Assembly: GCF_020707265.1 (NCBI RefSeq)
Contig: NZ_JAJFEQ010000003.1
Span: 62,001 to 126,000 of the forward strand
Direction: 5' to 3'
Origin: Massilia sp. IC2-477
Lineage (GTDB): Bacteria > Pseudomonadota > Gammaproteobacteria > Burkholderiales > Burkholderiaceae_D
Length of the DNA: 64,000 nt
The position numbers were made by a program, and so were the translations under genes. Of this stretch, positions 1 to 8,745 are shown one piece after another; position 1 is the stretch's first letter, and every line of letters begins with the position of its first letter. The notes beneath the pieces are model-generated. The model saw only the letters and a program-made list of their open reading frames with translations, did not search any database and was not told the origin of the DNA.

Positions 1-1092
1 GAGGCCGGCGCAGTGGAATACTACGTATCGGTGATCAAGGACATCGACGCCGAAAAGCACGCGCAGCAGCAGGTGGCGCAGCTCAATGCAGACCTCGAGC
101 GCCGCGTCCAGGAACGCACCGCCGAGCTGCAGGATGCCAATGTCCGGCTCACCGAGGCGGTCGAGCGCCAACGGGCGACCGAAGCGGCGCTGCGGGCGCG
201 CGAAGCGGAGATCCGCAGCGTGGTGGAAAACGCCAACGACGCCTACATCAGCCTGGACGAGACGGGCGCGATCACGGACTGGAACCGCCAGGCCGAGGAA
301 ACCTTCGGCTGGCCGCGCGAGGACGCGCTGGGCCGCAAGCTCGAAGCGTTGATCATGCCGGAAGAACGGCGTGGCCGCAGCCAGGGCGAGCAGGGCTTCC
401 TGTCGACCCGGCTCGCCGGCGCCATCGACCAGCGCCTGGAACTGCCGGCCTTGCGGCGCGACGGCGCCAGCCTGACCGTGGAGGTGCGCATCCGTGCGCT
501 CGCCTTCGACGGGCGCACCATGTACAGCGCCTTCCTGCACGACATCAGCGCGCGCAAACACGACGAGGCCCAGCGCGAATACGAGAACCGGCACGACCTG
601 CTGACCGGCCTGCTGAACCGGCGCGCGCTGCTCGAATCGATCCCGATGGCCCAGGCGCGGGCGCGTCGCAGCGGGAAGGCGGTCGGCATGCTGTTCATCG
701 ACCTGGACGGCTTCAAGGCGGTCAACGATTCGCAGGGCCACGAGGCCGGCGACCTGCTGCTGGGCGTGATCGCCGAGCGCCTGCGCGCCGGGGTGCGCAA
801 GACCGACAGCGTGTACCGCCTCGCTGGCGACGAATTCACCGTGCTGCTGGAAGACATGGCCGATACCTTCGACGATGCCCACATGGTGGCCGAGAAGCTG
901 ATCAACAGCATCTCGGAACCGGTGGAGCTGCCCGGCCGCGCGGTGCGCGTACGCGCCAGCATCGGCATCGCCCTCGACAGCGGCGGCATCGAGCGCTCCT
1001 CGGACGAGTTGCTGAAGGAGGCCGACCACTACATGTACCAGGCCAAGAAGGCGGGACGCGGGCGGGTGTGCTCGGCGCGCCGCCCGTACTAG
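1..1092 (+). CDS. PAS-GGDEF diguanylate cyclase, 5' end cut by the window
   Basis: The reading frame is open from the first base, so the N-terminus lies outside the window. The visible part ends a PAC-like segment (VSVIKDIDAEKHA), then has a charged coiled coil of about 50 residues, a PAS domain and a C-terminal GGDEF domain with LTGLLNRR and FIDLDGFKAVND. GGDEF domains make c-di-GMP from two GTP. The signature loop reads AGDEF instead of GGDEF; such variants are often still active, but activity is not certain. No EAL domain follows. Upstream PAS or membrane segments are likely outside the window. The next gene is convergent, with 16 bp between. Confidence 0.88.
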   Translation, partial: EAGAVEYYVSVIKDIDAEKHAQQQVAQLNADLERRVQERTAELQDANVRLTEAVERQRATEAALRAREAEIRSVVENANDAYISLDETGAITDWNRQAEETFGWPREDALGRKLEALIMPEERRGRSQGEQGFLSTRLAGAIDQRLELPALRRDGASLTVEVRIRALAFDGRTMYSAFLHDISARKHDEAQREYENRHDLLTGLLNRRALLESIPMAQARARRSGKAVGMLFIDLDGFKAVNDSQGHEAGDLLLGVIAERLRAGVRKTDSVYRLAGDEFTVLLEDMADTFDDAHMVAEKLINSISEPVELPGRAVRVRASIGIALDSGGIERSSDELLKEADHYMYQAKKAGRGRVCSARRPY

Positions 1093-1108
1093 CGGCCGGC
1101 GCGTCCGG

Positions 1109-2661
1109 CTAGCGCAGCTTCAGGTCGTTCCAGGCCAAGGGCTGGGCGATGAATACGGTGTCGCAGACATTGGTCGGGTAGGCGAAATCGAAGGCAATCT
1201 TGCCATGCGTGTCGACGCCGATCAGGCGGGCGCTGGTGCGCGCATTGGCAACCGAATAGGCCACCAGGTAGTTGCCTGGCGTGCCTTCGTAGACGCTCGA
1301 GCAGATGTCCGAATACAGGCGCGCGCGGCTGCGGTCGCCGTCGGCTTCCCAGGTCCAGACTTCACGCGCGGTGCCGGCCTTTTCGTCGATGGCGTAGCGC
1401 GAAGGCGTGCTGAAACTGCGGGTGGCGCCACGCGGCGCGCCCGGTGGCTGCGTCAGGCTGCCCAGGCCGTTATTGAAGAGCAGCAGCTGGCCGTCCGGCG
1501 TGACCGACAGCGAGTGCTGGCCGATCGGCGCCTTGCCTTCCACCAGCCTCAAGGCCAGCGCGCGAAGCGACAGAAAATTGACGTACCAGTGCTTGCTGGT
1601 GTCGCCGAACAGCCAGCGGATGGCGCCGGTGTCGTAGTCGAGCTTCACGACGAAATTTTCGCGGCTGGAAATCAGGAGCGAATTGTCGGGAGCATGGTAG
1701 ATGGCCGAGTTCATGTGGAACCAGTCGGCGCCGTCGACCACGAAGCGGGACGGGTCGTCGCCCCTGGCGCGCATATGGGCGGCGAAGATCCGGCCCAGGT
1801 CCCACTCCTTGAGGACCTTGCCGCTGGCGTCGATCTCGGCCAGGATGGATTCGACGCGGTTCACGCCGCCCTCGACCGCATCGAGTTCGGCCAGCATGCC
1901 GGTCTTGCCGGGCGCCAGTTCGTGGTGGAAGTTGGTGTACTTGGGCACATCCAGCCGCACGCTGGTGAACGCGCCGCCGACGTCCATCCGGTACAGCACC
2001 GGCTCGCTCTGGCTGCCGATCGTGAAGTTGCCGTCGCCGAACATCGACGAGAACGAGTCGGCCAGCGGCGCGCCGGTCCAGCGCATGTGGCCGTCGGTAT
2101 CGATCACCACCGGCGAGCTCAGGCCGTTCTTGACCAGCACGAAGTCCAGGCCGGGCGCCCGTTCGGCACTGCGCGCGGTACGGATGTCGGGCCTGGCATA
2201 CAGCTCGGCCGGCCGGCGTAGGGCGCGGTGCTGACGGTGGCGCGGAAGTCGTGCTGCGAGCCGTCGCGGAAGCTGGCGCGCAGCTTCACCCCGTTCGCGT
2301 GGGCGGCGTAGAGGCCGAACACGGGCAGTTCCAGGCGCGCGCTGCCGGACTGGTAGGCGCCGCGCCGGTCGAGCCAGGACTTGTCGACGCTGACCGCCAG
2401 CGGCTTCGACCAGGTGCCGGCGCGCGGCTCGATGCTGTAGGCGATGGCGGTCAGGTCGCCGTAGTTGCGCAGGCTGAAGCTGAGGTTCGCAACGAACACC
2501 GTGGCGCCGGGCGCGGAGCGCAGCTCGCCGATTCCCGCCCGCTCGGCCTGTGAACGCCTGTCGGGCTTGTCCTCGTCGTCGCTGCCTCTGCATGCGGCCA
2601 GCAGCGTGGCCAGCAGCGCAGTCGACAGCCAGGCCAGCATGGTTCTCCAAAAAACAGGCAT
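1109..2661 (-). pseudogene. Arylsulfotransferase (ASST) family lipoprotein, split by a frameshift
   Basis: The start at 2661 follows a strong SD (AGGAGGAG). The N-terminus is a lipoprotein signal ending in the lipobox LLAAC, so the product would be membrane-anchored outside the cytoplasm. The first part reads in one frame to about 2210 (ending VSTAPYAGRP); the rest (from ELYARPDIRT) continues in another frame to 1109 without a stop. One extra base in the GGCCGGCCG run near 2207-2216 would restore one protein of about 517 residues. The C-terminal part has the beta-propeller features of PF05935 (HMNSAIYH, DTGAIRWLFGD, QHSLSVTPDGQ). The family moves sulfate between phenolic compounds. It could be a true null allele or a sequencing error in a GC-rich run. 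Confidence 0.75.
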
Positions 2662-2776
2662 CACGGTCTCCTCCTGGTCGTGTCCGGGTTCGACGGGCAA
2701 CTCGTCCATTAGTTCTGCCGCCAGGCCTGTGCCACCGAAGAGCTCAATCGAAGCGCGGACGATCCGCACAACATGC

Positions 2777-2807
2777 TTGACCTTCCCATCGTGGGAAGGA
2801 ATATCCT
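2777..2807 (+). promoter_or_regulatory. CueR/MerR-type copper-responsive promoter
   Basis: TTGACC (2777-2782) and TATCCT (2802-2807) are separated by 19 bp, the long spacer diagnostic of MerR-family promoters. The spacer and the end of the -35 box hold a perfect 8-bp dyad, CCTTCCCA (2781-2788) / TGGGAAGG (2792-2799), like CueR operators in front of copA genes. Transcription should start near 2814. No cueR gene is in the window, so the regulator is encoded elsewhere. Confidence 0.88.
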
Positions 2808-2831
2808 TCGGGTATGGATAAAGGAAAGAAC

Positions 2832-5291
2832 ATGGATACGAGGACGGATTCCGGCAGCGCCGCCGTGCTGCGCATCACGGGGATGACCTGCGCGTCCTGC
2901 GTGGCGCGGGTCGAAAAGGCGCTGCAAAAAGTACCGGGCGTGACGGGTGCGACCGTCAACCTGGCGACCGAGAAGGCCACGGTGCACGGCGCTGCCACGC
3001 TCGACGAGCTGGTCGTTGCCGTGCACGAGGCCGGCTACGAAGCGAGCGCCGCGGCGCCGGACGCGCCGGCAGGGAAGGCGGCGCCCGCGGCCGGCAGCCT
3101 GCCGGCCTGGTGGCCGGTGGCCGCCGCCGCACTGCTCAGCCTGCCGCTGGTCGCGCCGATGCTAGCCCAGCCCTTCGGCATCGACTGGATGCTGCCGGGC
3201 TGGCTGCAACTGGCGCTGGCGACCCCGGTGCAGTTCTGGCTCGGCGCGCGCTTCTACCGGGCCGGCTGGAAGGCGGCGCGCGCCGGCAGCGGCAACATGG
3301 ACCTGCTGGTCGCGCTCGGCACCAGCGCCGCCTACGGGCTCTCGCTCTGGCTGCTGCTGGCGCACCCTGGGGGCAGCCATGGCGCGCCGCACCTGTATTT
3401 CGAATCGGCGGCGGTGGTGATCACCCTGGTCCTGCTCGGCAAGTGGCTGGAAAGCCGCGCCAAGCGCCAGGCGCTGGCGGCGATCGGGGCGCTGGAAGCG
3501 CTGCGCAGCAACGAGGCCCTGGTGCGGCGCGACGGCGCGGATGTGCGCATCCCGCTTGGCGAGCTGCGCGTGGGCGAGCTGATGGTGGTGCGCCCCGGCG
3601 AGCGGGTGCCGGCTGACGGCCAGGTGGAAGAGGGCCGCAGCCATCTCGACGAATCGCTGCTGACCGGGGAAAGCCTGCCGGTGGCGAAAGGCCCGGGCGA
3701 GCGGGTGGCCGGCGGCGCCGTGAATGCCGACGGCCTGCTGCTGGTGCGCGCCACCGCGGTGGGCGCGGAAACCATGCTGTCGCGGATCATCCGCATGGTG
3801 GAGGACGCGCAGGCGGTCAAGGCGCCGATCCAGCGCCTGGTGGACCGGGTCAGCGCCGTGTTCGTGCCGGTAGTCTTGCTGATCTCGCTGGCGACCCTGC
3901 TGGGCTGGGGCCTGGCCACCGGGGACTGGCAGGCGGCGCTGCTCAATGCGGTGGCGGTGCAGGTGATCGCCTGTCCCTGCGCCCTGGGACTGGCCACGCC
4001 GGTCTCGATCATGGTCGGCACCGGCGCGGCCGCGCGCCACGGCATCCTGATCAAGGACGCCGAGGCGCTGGAAACCGCCCATGCGCTGGACGTGGTGGTG
4101 TTCGACAAGACCGGCACCTTGACCGCGGGCCGGCCGCAACTGGTCGCGGTCGAGGGCGCGGACCCGGCGCGGGTGCTGCAGCTGGCCGCCAGCGTGCAGC
4201 AGGCCAGCACCCATCCGCTGGCGCAGGCGGTGCTCGACGCGGCGGGTACGCGCGGCGCAGCGCCGCTGCCGGCGGCACATGCCCGGGTCCTGCCCGGACG
4301 CGGCGTGCAGGCCGAAGTCGGCGGCGCTACCGTCCTGCTCGGCAATGCCCGGCTGATGCAGGAGCAGGGCGCCAGCCTGGGAGCGCTCGCCGCCCAGGGC
4401 ACCGTTCACGAAGCGCAGGGGCGCACCGTGTCCTGGCTGGCGCTGCAGACTGCGGGGGGAGTCGAGGTGGCCGGCCTGCTGGCCTTTGGCGACACCCTGA
4501 AGCCAGGTGCGGCCGCCGCGGTGGCGCGCCTGCAGCGCATGGGCATCGAGGCGCTCATGCTGACCGGCGACAGCGAAGGCGCGGCGCGCACCGTGGCTGC
4601 GCAGGCCGGGATCGCGCGCTACCATGCCGGCGTGCTGCCGGGCGACAAGGCGCGCGTGGTCGGCGAACTGAAGCAAGGCGGGCGCCGCGTCGCGATGGTC
4701 GGCGACGGCATCAACGACGCCCCCGCGCTGGCGGCGGCCGACGTCGGCATCGCGCTGGCCAGCGGCACCGACGTCGCCATGCAGACCGCCGGCATCACCC
4801 TGATGCGCGGCGACCCCGGCCTGGTGGCGGATGCGGTGACGATCTCGCAGCGCACCTATGCCAAGATCCGCCAGAACCTCGGCTGGGCCTTCGTCTACAA
4901 CGTGGTCGGCATCCCGCTGGCGGCCTTCGGCCTGCTCAACCCCGTGCTGGCGGGAGCGGCCATGGCGCTCAGTTCCGTGAGCGTGGTGGCCAACGCGCTG
5001 CTGCTGCGCGGCTGGCGGCCCCAGCCTCCAATACAAGAAACCTCATCCACCAATCGGGCCGACGCGCCCATTCAACAAGGAGCACCCCACATGTATGAAC
5101 TGACTGTAGAAGACATGAGCTGCGGACATTGCGTCGGACGCGTGACCAAAGCGGTACAGGGTATCGATGCCGATGCCAAGGTCAGCATCGACCTGCCGAC
5201 CAAGCGCGTGCGCATCGATAGCGATGCCGGACTGGACGAGATTGCCGCCGCGATCGACACCGCCGGCTATCCGGTCAGCGCACGCTCTTGA
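2832..5291 (+). CDS. copA: Copper-exporting P1B-type ATPase with C-terminal CopZ-like domain
   Basis: This pump exports Cu(I) across the inner membrane using ATP. An N-terminal HMA domain has the metal site GMTCASC (C20, C23). Then come transmembrane segments, the TGES loop, the CPC metal motif (C381, C383), the phosphorylated Asp of DKTGTLT (D425), the STHP motif and [10 protein letters not shown]. After the last membrane helices the frame runs on through a linker rich in Q, T, N and P into a second HMA domain (about 754-819) with MSCGHC. The ATG at 2814 would lie on the predicted transcription start; 2832, with SD AAGGAA at 2821, fits better, giving 819 residues. The CueR-type promoter upstream supports copper induction. 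Confidence 0.93.
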   Translation: MDTRTDSGSAAVLRITGMTCASCVARVEKALQKVPGVTGATVNLATEKATVHGAATLDELVVAVHEAGYEASAAAPDAPAGKAAPAAGSLPAWWPVAAAALLSLPLVAPMLAQPFGIDWMLPGWLQLALATPVQFWLGARFYRAGWKAARAGSGNMDLLVALGTSAAYGLSLWLLLAHPGGSHGAPHLYFESAAVVITLVLLGKWLESRAKRQALAAIGALEALRSNEALVRRDGADVRIPLGELRVGELMVVRPGERVPADGQVEEGRSHLDESLLTGESLPVAKGPGERVAGGAVNADGLLLVRATAVGAETMLSRIIRMVEDAQAVKAPIQRLVDRVSAVFVPVVLLISLATLLGWGLATGDWQAALLNAVAVQVIACPCALGLATPVSIMVGTGAAARHGILIKDAEALETAHALDVVVFDKTGTLTAGRPQLVAVEGADPARVLQLAASVQQASTHPLAQAVLDAAGTRGAAPLPAAHARVLPGRGVQAEVGGATVLLGNARLMQEQGASLGALAAQGTVHEAQGRTVSWLALQTAGGVEVAGLLAFGDTLKPGAAAAVARLQRMGIEALMLTGDSEGAARTVAAQAGIARYHAGVLPGDKARVVGELKQGGRRVAMVGDGINDAPALAAADVGIALASGTDVAMQTAGITLMRGDPGLVADAVTISQRTYAKIRQNLGWAFVYNVVGIPLAAFGLLNPVLAGAAMALSSVSVVANALLLRGWRPQPPIQETSSTNRADAPIQQGAPHMYELTVEDMSCGHCVGRVTKAVQGIDADAKVSIDLPTKRVRIDSDAGLDEIAAAIDTAGYPVSARS
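5077..5291 (+). other. Internal ribosome-binding site and in-frame CopZ-like reading frame
   Basis: Inside copA an SD (AAGGAG, 5077-5082) sits 8 nt before an in-frame ATG at 5091. Translation from there gives a 66-residue protein with one HMA domain and the metal site MSCGHC, the size and form of the free copper chaperone CopZ. The about 60 bp before it are less GC-rich and look like former intergenic DNA. The same gene may therefore give both a fused pump and a separate chaperone. Internal initiation is inferred. Confidence 0.6.
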
Positions 5292-5402
5292 GCACGACAG
5301 CTATCGCGCAGCTCGACATAGACTTTTAAGCTATATTTTTATGTAACTTGAATAAAGGCAGGAAGCACGGCGCAACACGAATCGGAACAGCATTCCACTG
5401 GG

Positions 5403-8135
5403 ATGACCATGCGAAACGGTGTTTTAGCAGAACCGGCAGATCTGGCGAAACACCCCCCATCCGGGGCGCAGCTGCGCAGCGTCCTGGTCGTCCTCGGGGT
5501 GCTGGGCGTGCTGTTCGCGCTGCTGGCGCCGTTCGCCGCCACGCCCATGCCGGTGGCGCCGGAATTCGTGCCGATGGTGCAGTCGATCCTGATCGGCGCC
5601 AACCTGCTCACCGGCATCCTCCTGCTCGGCCACCTGCACACGGGCCGTTCCTGGTCGCTCGGGATTCTCACCCTGGGCTACCTGTTCACGGCGTTGATCG
5701 CGCTGGCCCACATGCTGACCTTTCCCGGCCTGTTCTCGGCCCACGGCGTGCTGGGCGGGAACAGCCAGACCACGCCCTGGCTGTTCATGATCTGGCACGC
5801 GCTGTTCCCGCTGTGCGTGATCGGCTATGCGCGCAGCTACCGGCGCCCGCTGCCCCCGCATTTCCTGCGCGCGGGTACCCTGCTGACGGCGCTGTTCGCG
5901 GCGGTGCTGGTGCTGATCTGCACCAGCGGCGCGCCCTTCCTGCCGCAGCTGATGGACGGGCACCGCTTCCTGCCGGCCTACCGCTGGCTCGGTGCAAGCC
6001 TACTGGCGCTGTCCATGTATGCATTGTGGCGCACTGCCAGCAAGCGTCCGCGTGCCGTGCTCGACGTCTGGCTGACGATCGCGATGGCGGCCTGGGTGTT
6101 CGAAGTGCTGCTGTCGTGCCTGCTCAACGGCGGGCGCTTCGACCTTGGCTTCTATGCCGGGCGCCTGTACGGGCTGGCGGCGTCGCTGTTCGTGCTCGGG
6201 GCGGTCGCGATCGACAACATCGCCCTGCATGAACGGCTGCGCATTACCTTCGAAGAGATGATCGAGACACGCGCCCGGGCCCAGTGGCAAAGCCTGCTGG
6301 GATCGGTGCTGCAACAGCTGCCGGACGGCGTCCTGATCGTCGACCGCGAGGGCCGCTGCGTGATGGCCAACGACCAGGCCGGGCAGATGGCGGCGCGCTT
6401 CGAGCATGCCGGGCAGGGTGCGGAGCCGGTGTCGGGGCCGGCCGCGATGCTGTCCCTGATCGGCGAGCCGGTGCGGCGCGCGATCCGCGGCGAAGCCTTC
6501 CGCGACGCCGTGCTCGAGAGCCAGAGCCCCGATGGCCGCCGTGTCTACACGGTCAGCGGGGCGCCGCTACGCGACGGCGCGGCCGACCTGGCGGCCGCCG
6601 TGATCGTCCTCGACGACGTGACCGAACGCACCGAGGCCAGCGCCGCGCTGGCGCGCGCCCTCGACCAGACGCGCTATCTCATCGAAAATACGCCGCTGGC
6701 CGTGATCGAGTGGGACCGCGACTTCGTGATCCGGCTGTGGAACAGGCGCGCCGAAGAACTGTTCGGCTGGAGCGCCCGGGAAGCGGTAGGCCGACGCATC
6801 GATGCGCTGCCCGTGATCCACGAGGAAGACGCACACAGGGTAGCCCTCGCGATGGGGCGTCTCCTGGACTCGGCCACGCGCTACGTCAAGTCCAGCAACC
6901 GCAACCGCACGCGCGACGGCCGCACCCTGTCCTGCGAGTGGTACAACTCGGTGCTGCACGACGAGGAGGGGAACATCGACCGGGTGTTCTCGCTGGTGCT
7001 CGATGTCAGCGAGCGCGAGGAAGCGATGGAGGGCCTGAAGGAAGCCGACCGCCGCAAGGACGTCTACATCGCGACCCTGGCGCACGAGCTGCGCAATCCG
7101 CTGGCCCCGATCGCGAACGCCGCCTCGCTCCTGCGCGGCAAGCACCTGCCGCAGGACCGGATCGAATGGATCGCGGCCATGGTCGGGCGCCAGACCGCGC
7201 AGATGGCGCGCCTGCTCGACGACCTGCTCGACGTGACCCGCATCAGCCGCGGCAAGATCGAACTGCATCGCGCGCCGGTGGAACTGGGACGCCTGCTGCG
7301 CGACACCCTGCAGACCAGCATGCCGCTGATCGAGGCCGGGCGCCACCAGGTGGCGCTCGATCTGTGCGACGAGCCGGTCTGGGTCGAGGCCGACGCGCTG
7401 CGCCTGACCCAGGTGCTGGCCAACCTGATCAACAACGCCGCCAAGTACACCCCGCCCGGCGGACGCATCGGCATCCTGCTGAAAGAGGAGGGAGGGGAGG
7501 CCAGGGTGGAGGTGAGCGACAACGGCATCGGCATCGAGCCGGACATGCTGGGGCGGGTGTTCGACGCCTTTGTCCAGGTGTCGAGCGCCAGCCACCTGGC
7601 CCAGGGTGGGCTGGGGATCGGCCTGTCGCTGGCCAAGGGCCTGGTCGAGCTGCACGGCGGCCGGCTGGAAGCCTGGAGCGCCGGGCCGGGACACGGATCG
7701 TCGTTCACCGTGCTGCTGCCGGCGATCCATCCCGGACCGGACTGCGAAGCGGCGGTGCTGGAGGTCGCCGGCGGCGCGCGCATCCGCAGGCAGGTGCTGG
7801 TGGCCGACGACAACGTGGACGCGGCCGAATCGCTGGCCTGGCTGCTGCGCTCGGAAGGGGCATTGGTGTCGGTGGCGCACGACGGTGCGGCGGCGCTGCG
7901 CCTGTTCAACGAGCGGCCGGCGGAGATCGTGGTGCTGGACCTGGGCATGCCGGAGATGGACGGGCTGGAAGTGGCGGCGGTCCTGTCCACGCGCAGGCCG
8001 CGGCCCTTCCTCGTCGCCGTCACGGGACGCGGGCGGCAGGAAGACCGGGCGGCCTCGCTGGCGGCCGGGTTCGACGAACACCTGACCAAGCCGGTGGCGC
8101 CGCAGCAGCTGATTGCGCTGCTCTCGAACTTGTAG
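5403..8135 (+). CDS. MASE4 membrane hybrid sensor histidine kinase (PAS-PAS-HisKA-HATPase-REC)
   Basis: The first about 270 residues contain several hydrophobic helices with the MASE4 pattern (LTFPGLFSAHG, QTTPWLFMIWH). Two PAS domains follow (about 300-410 and 420-540). The HisKA domain has the phospho-acceptor H561 in LAHELRNPLAP, then a HATPase domain with N and G boxes (NLINNAAKYT, GLGIGLSLAKG) and a C-terminal receiver with D846 (LDLGMPEMDG). It would sense a membrane or intracellular signal and pass phosphate through its own receiver to an HPt protein not found here. The start is uncertain: ATG at 5403 or 5409, both with weak SD. It stands alone, 111 bp after copA; no sequence feature ties it to copper. 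Confidence 0.9.
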   Translation: MTMRNGVLAEPADLAKHPPSGAQLRSVLVVLGVLGVLFALLAPFAATPMPVAPEFVPMVQSILIGANLLTGILLLGHLHTGRSWSLGILTLGYLFTALIALAHMLTFPGLFSAHGVLGGNSQTTPWLFMIWHALFPLCVIGYARSYRRPLPPHFLRAGTLLTALFAAVLVLICTSGAPFLPQLMDGHRFLPAYRWLGASLLALSMYALWRTASKRPRAVLDVWLTIAMAAWVFEVLLSCLLNGGRFDLGFYAGRLYGLAASLFVLGAVAIDNIALHERLRITFEEMIETRARAQWQSLLGSVLQQLPDGVLIVDREGRCVMANDQAGQMAARFEHAGQGAEPVSGPAAMLSLIGEPVRRAIRGEAFRDAVLESQSPDGRRVYTVSGAPLRDGAADLAAAVIVLDDVTERTEASAALARALDQTRYLIENTPLAVIEWDRDFVIRLWNRRAEELFGWSAREAVGRRIDALPVIHEEDAHRVALAMGRLLDSATRYVKSSNRNRTRDGRTLSCEWYNSVLHDEEGNIDRVFSLVLDVSEREEAMEGLKEADRRKDVYIATLAHELRNPLAPIANAASLLRGKHLPQDRIEWIAAMVGRQTAQMARLLDDLLDVTRISRGKIELHRAPVELGRLLRDTLQTSMPLIEAGRHQVALDLCDEPVWVEADALRLTQVLANLINNAAKYTPPGGRIGILLKEEGGEARVEVSDNGIGIEPDMLGRVFDAFVQVSSASHLAQGGLGIGLSLAKGLVELHGGRLEAWSAGPGHGSSFTVLLPAIHPGPDCEAAVLEVAGGARIRRQVLVADDNVDAAESLAWLLRSEGALVSVAHDGAAALRLFNERPAEIVVLDLGMPEMDGLEVAAVLSTRRPRPFLVAVTGRGRQEDRAASLAAGFDEHLTKPVAPQQLIALLSNL

Positions 8136-8231
8136 GGAAGCGCTTGTCGCTTTTTACAACAGCGTCCACCCTAATATTGCAGAGCCGGCAAGCGACTGTT
8201 AGTATGCCTAGGGCATCGACTTGGAGGGGGC

Positions 8232-8645
8232 ATGCACATGCTGTTTCGCCTGTTCGGCCCGCGCCGCAGGAAAAATCAGGAAGAGATTGCCAGCCGTGCA
8301 GCCGAGGTGATCGCACAGGTGCTGTTCGACGTCGGCCTCGACCGCTTCCTGGCCGGCACGGTGCTGCTCGACCGCCAGTTCCGCCTGCACTTCTACGCCG
8401 CCCCGCCGGTGTCAAGCCGCAGCGTGCTGGCCGCCATCGCCATGCACGAGCTGGACGAGGCGCGCGTGTTCCGCTCCCACGTGCTGGGCGCCGGGATCGA
8501 CGCACCCACGCTGGCCTGCCATACCCGCATCATGGCCGACGGCATCATGCGCGAACTGCGCGCCCGTTCGCCCGCCCTGTGCGCGCTGCCGGCCACCCGG
8601 CGCGAACGCCGCCTCGGCGCCCGTCCCTTCAGCCGCCGCTCCTAG
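8232..8645 (+). CDS. Hypothetical protein, 137 aa
   Basis: Start ATG at 8232 directly follows GGAGGGGGC. The protein begins with a basic stretch (FGPRRRKNQ), has a mostly alpha/beta middle with no signal peptide or membrane helix, and ends in an Arg-rich tail (RRERRLGARPFSRRS). I recognise no family. It lies between a hybrid kinase and the Pat-like gene, on the same strand with about 100 bp each side. Codon use is typical of its neighbours, so a real gene is likely. Confidence 0.6.
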   Translation: MHMLFRLFGPRRRKNQEEIASRAAEVIAQVLFDVGLDRFLAGTVLLDRQFRLHFYAAPPVSSRSVLAAIAMHELDEARVFRSHVLGAGIDAPTLACHTRIMADGIMRELRARSPALCALPATRRERRLGARPFSRRS

Positions 8646-8745
8646 GGCTGTCGGGTATCCGGTGCGCGCTGCCTTGCGCAGCGTTGCTATCCTTTCCCTG
8701 ATGGGCGCAGCGGCGCCCGCCCCATTCGCACGGAAAGGTCCAGGC

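Noticed and set aside
2814..2831. Upstream ATG of copA at 2814
   Set aside because: Coincides with the predicted transcription start; the ATG at 2832 has an SD and is retained.
3162..5036. Long antisense frame of 624 codons opposite copA
   Set aside because: Composition (Arg, Gln, His, Ala) is that of a shadow of a GC-rich gene; no motif, no SD.
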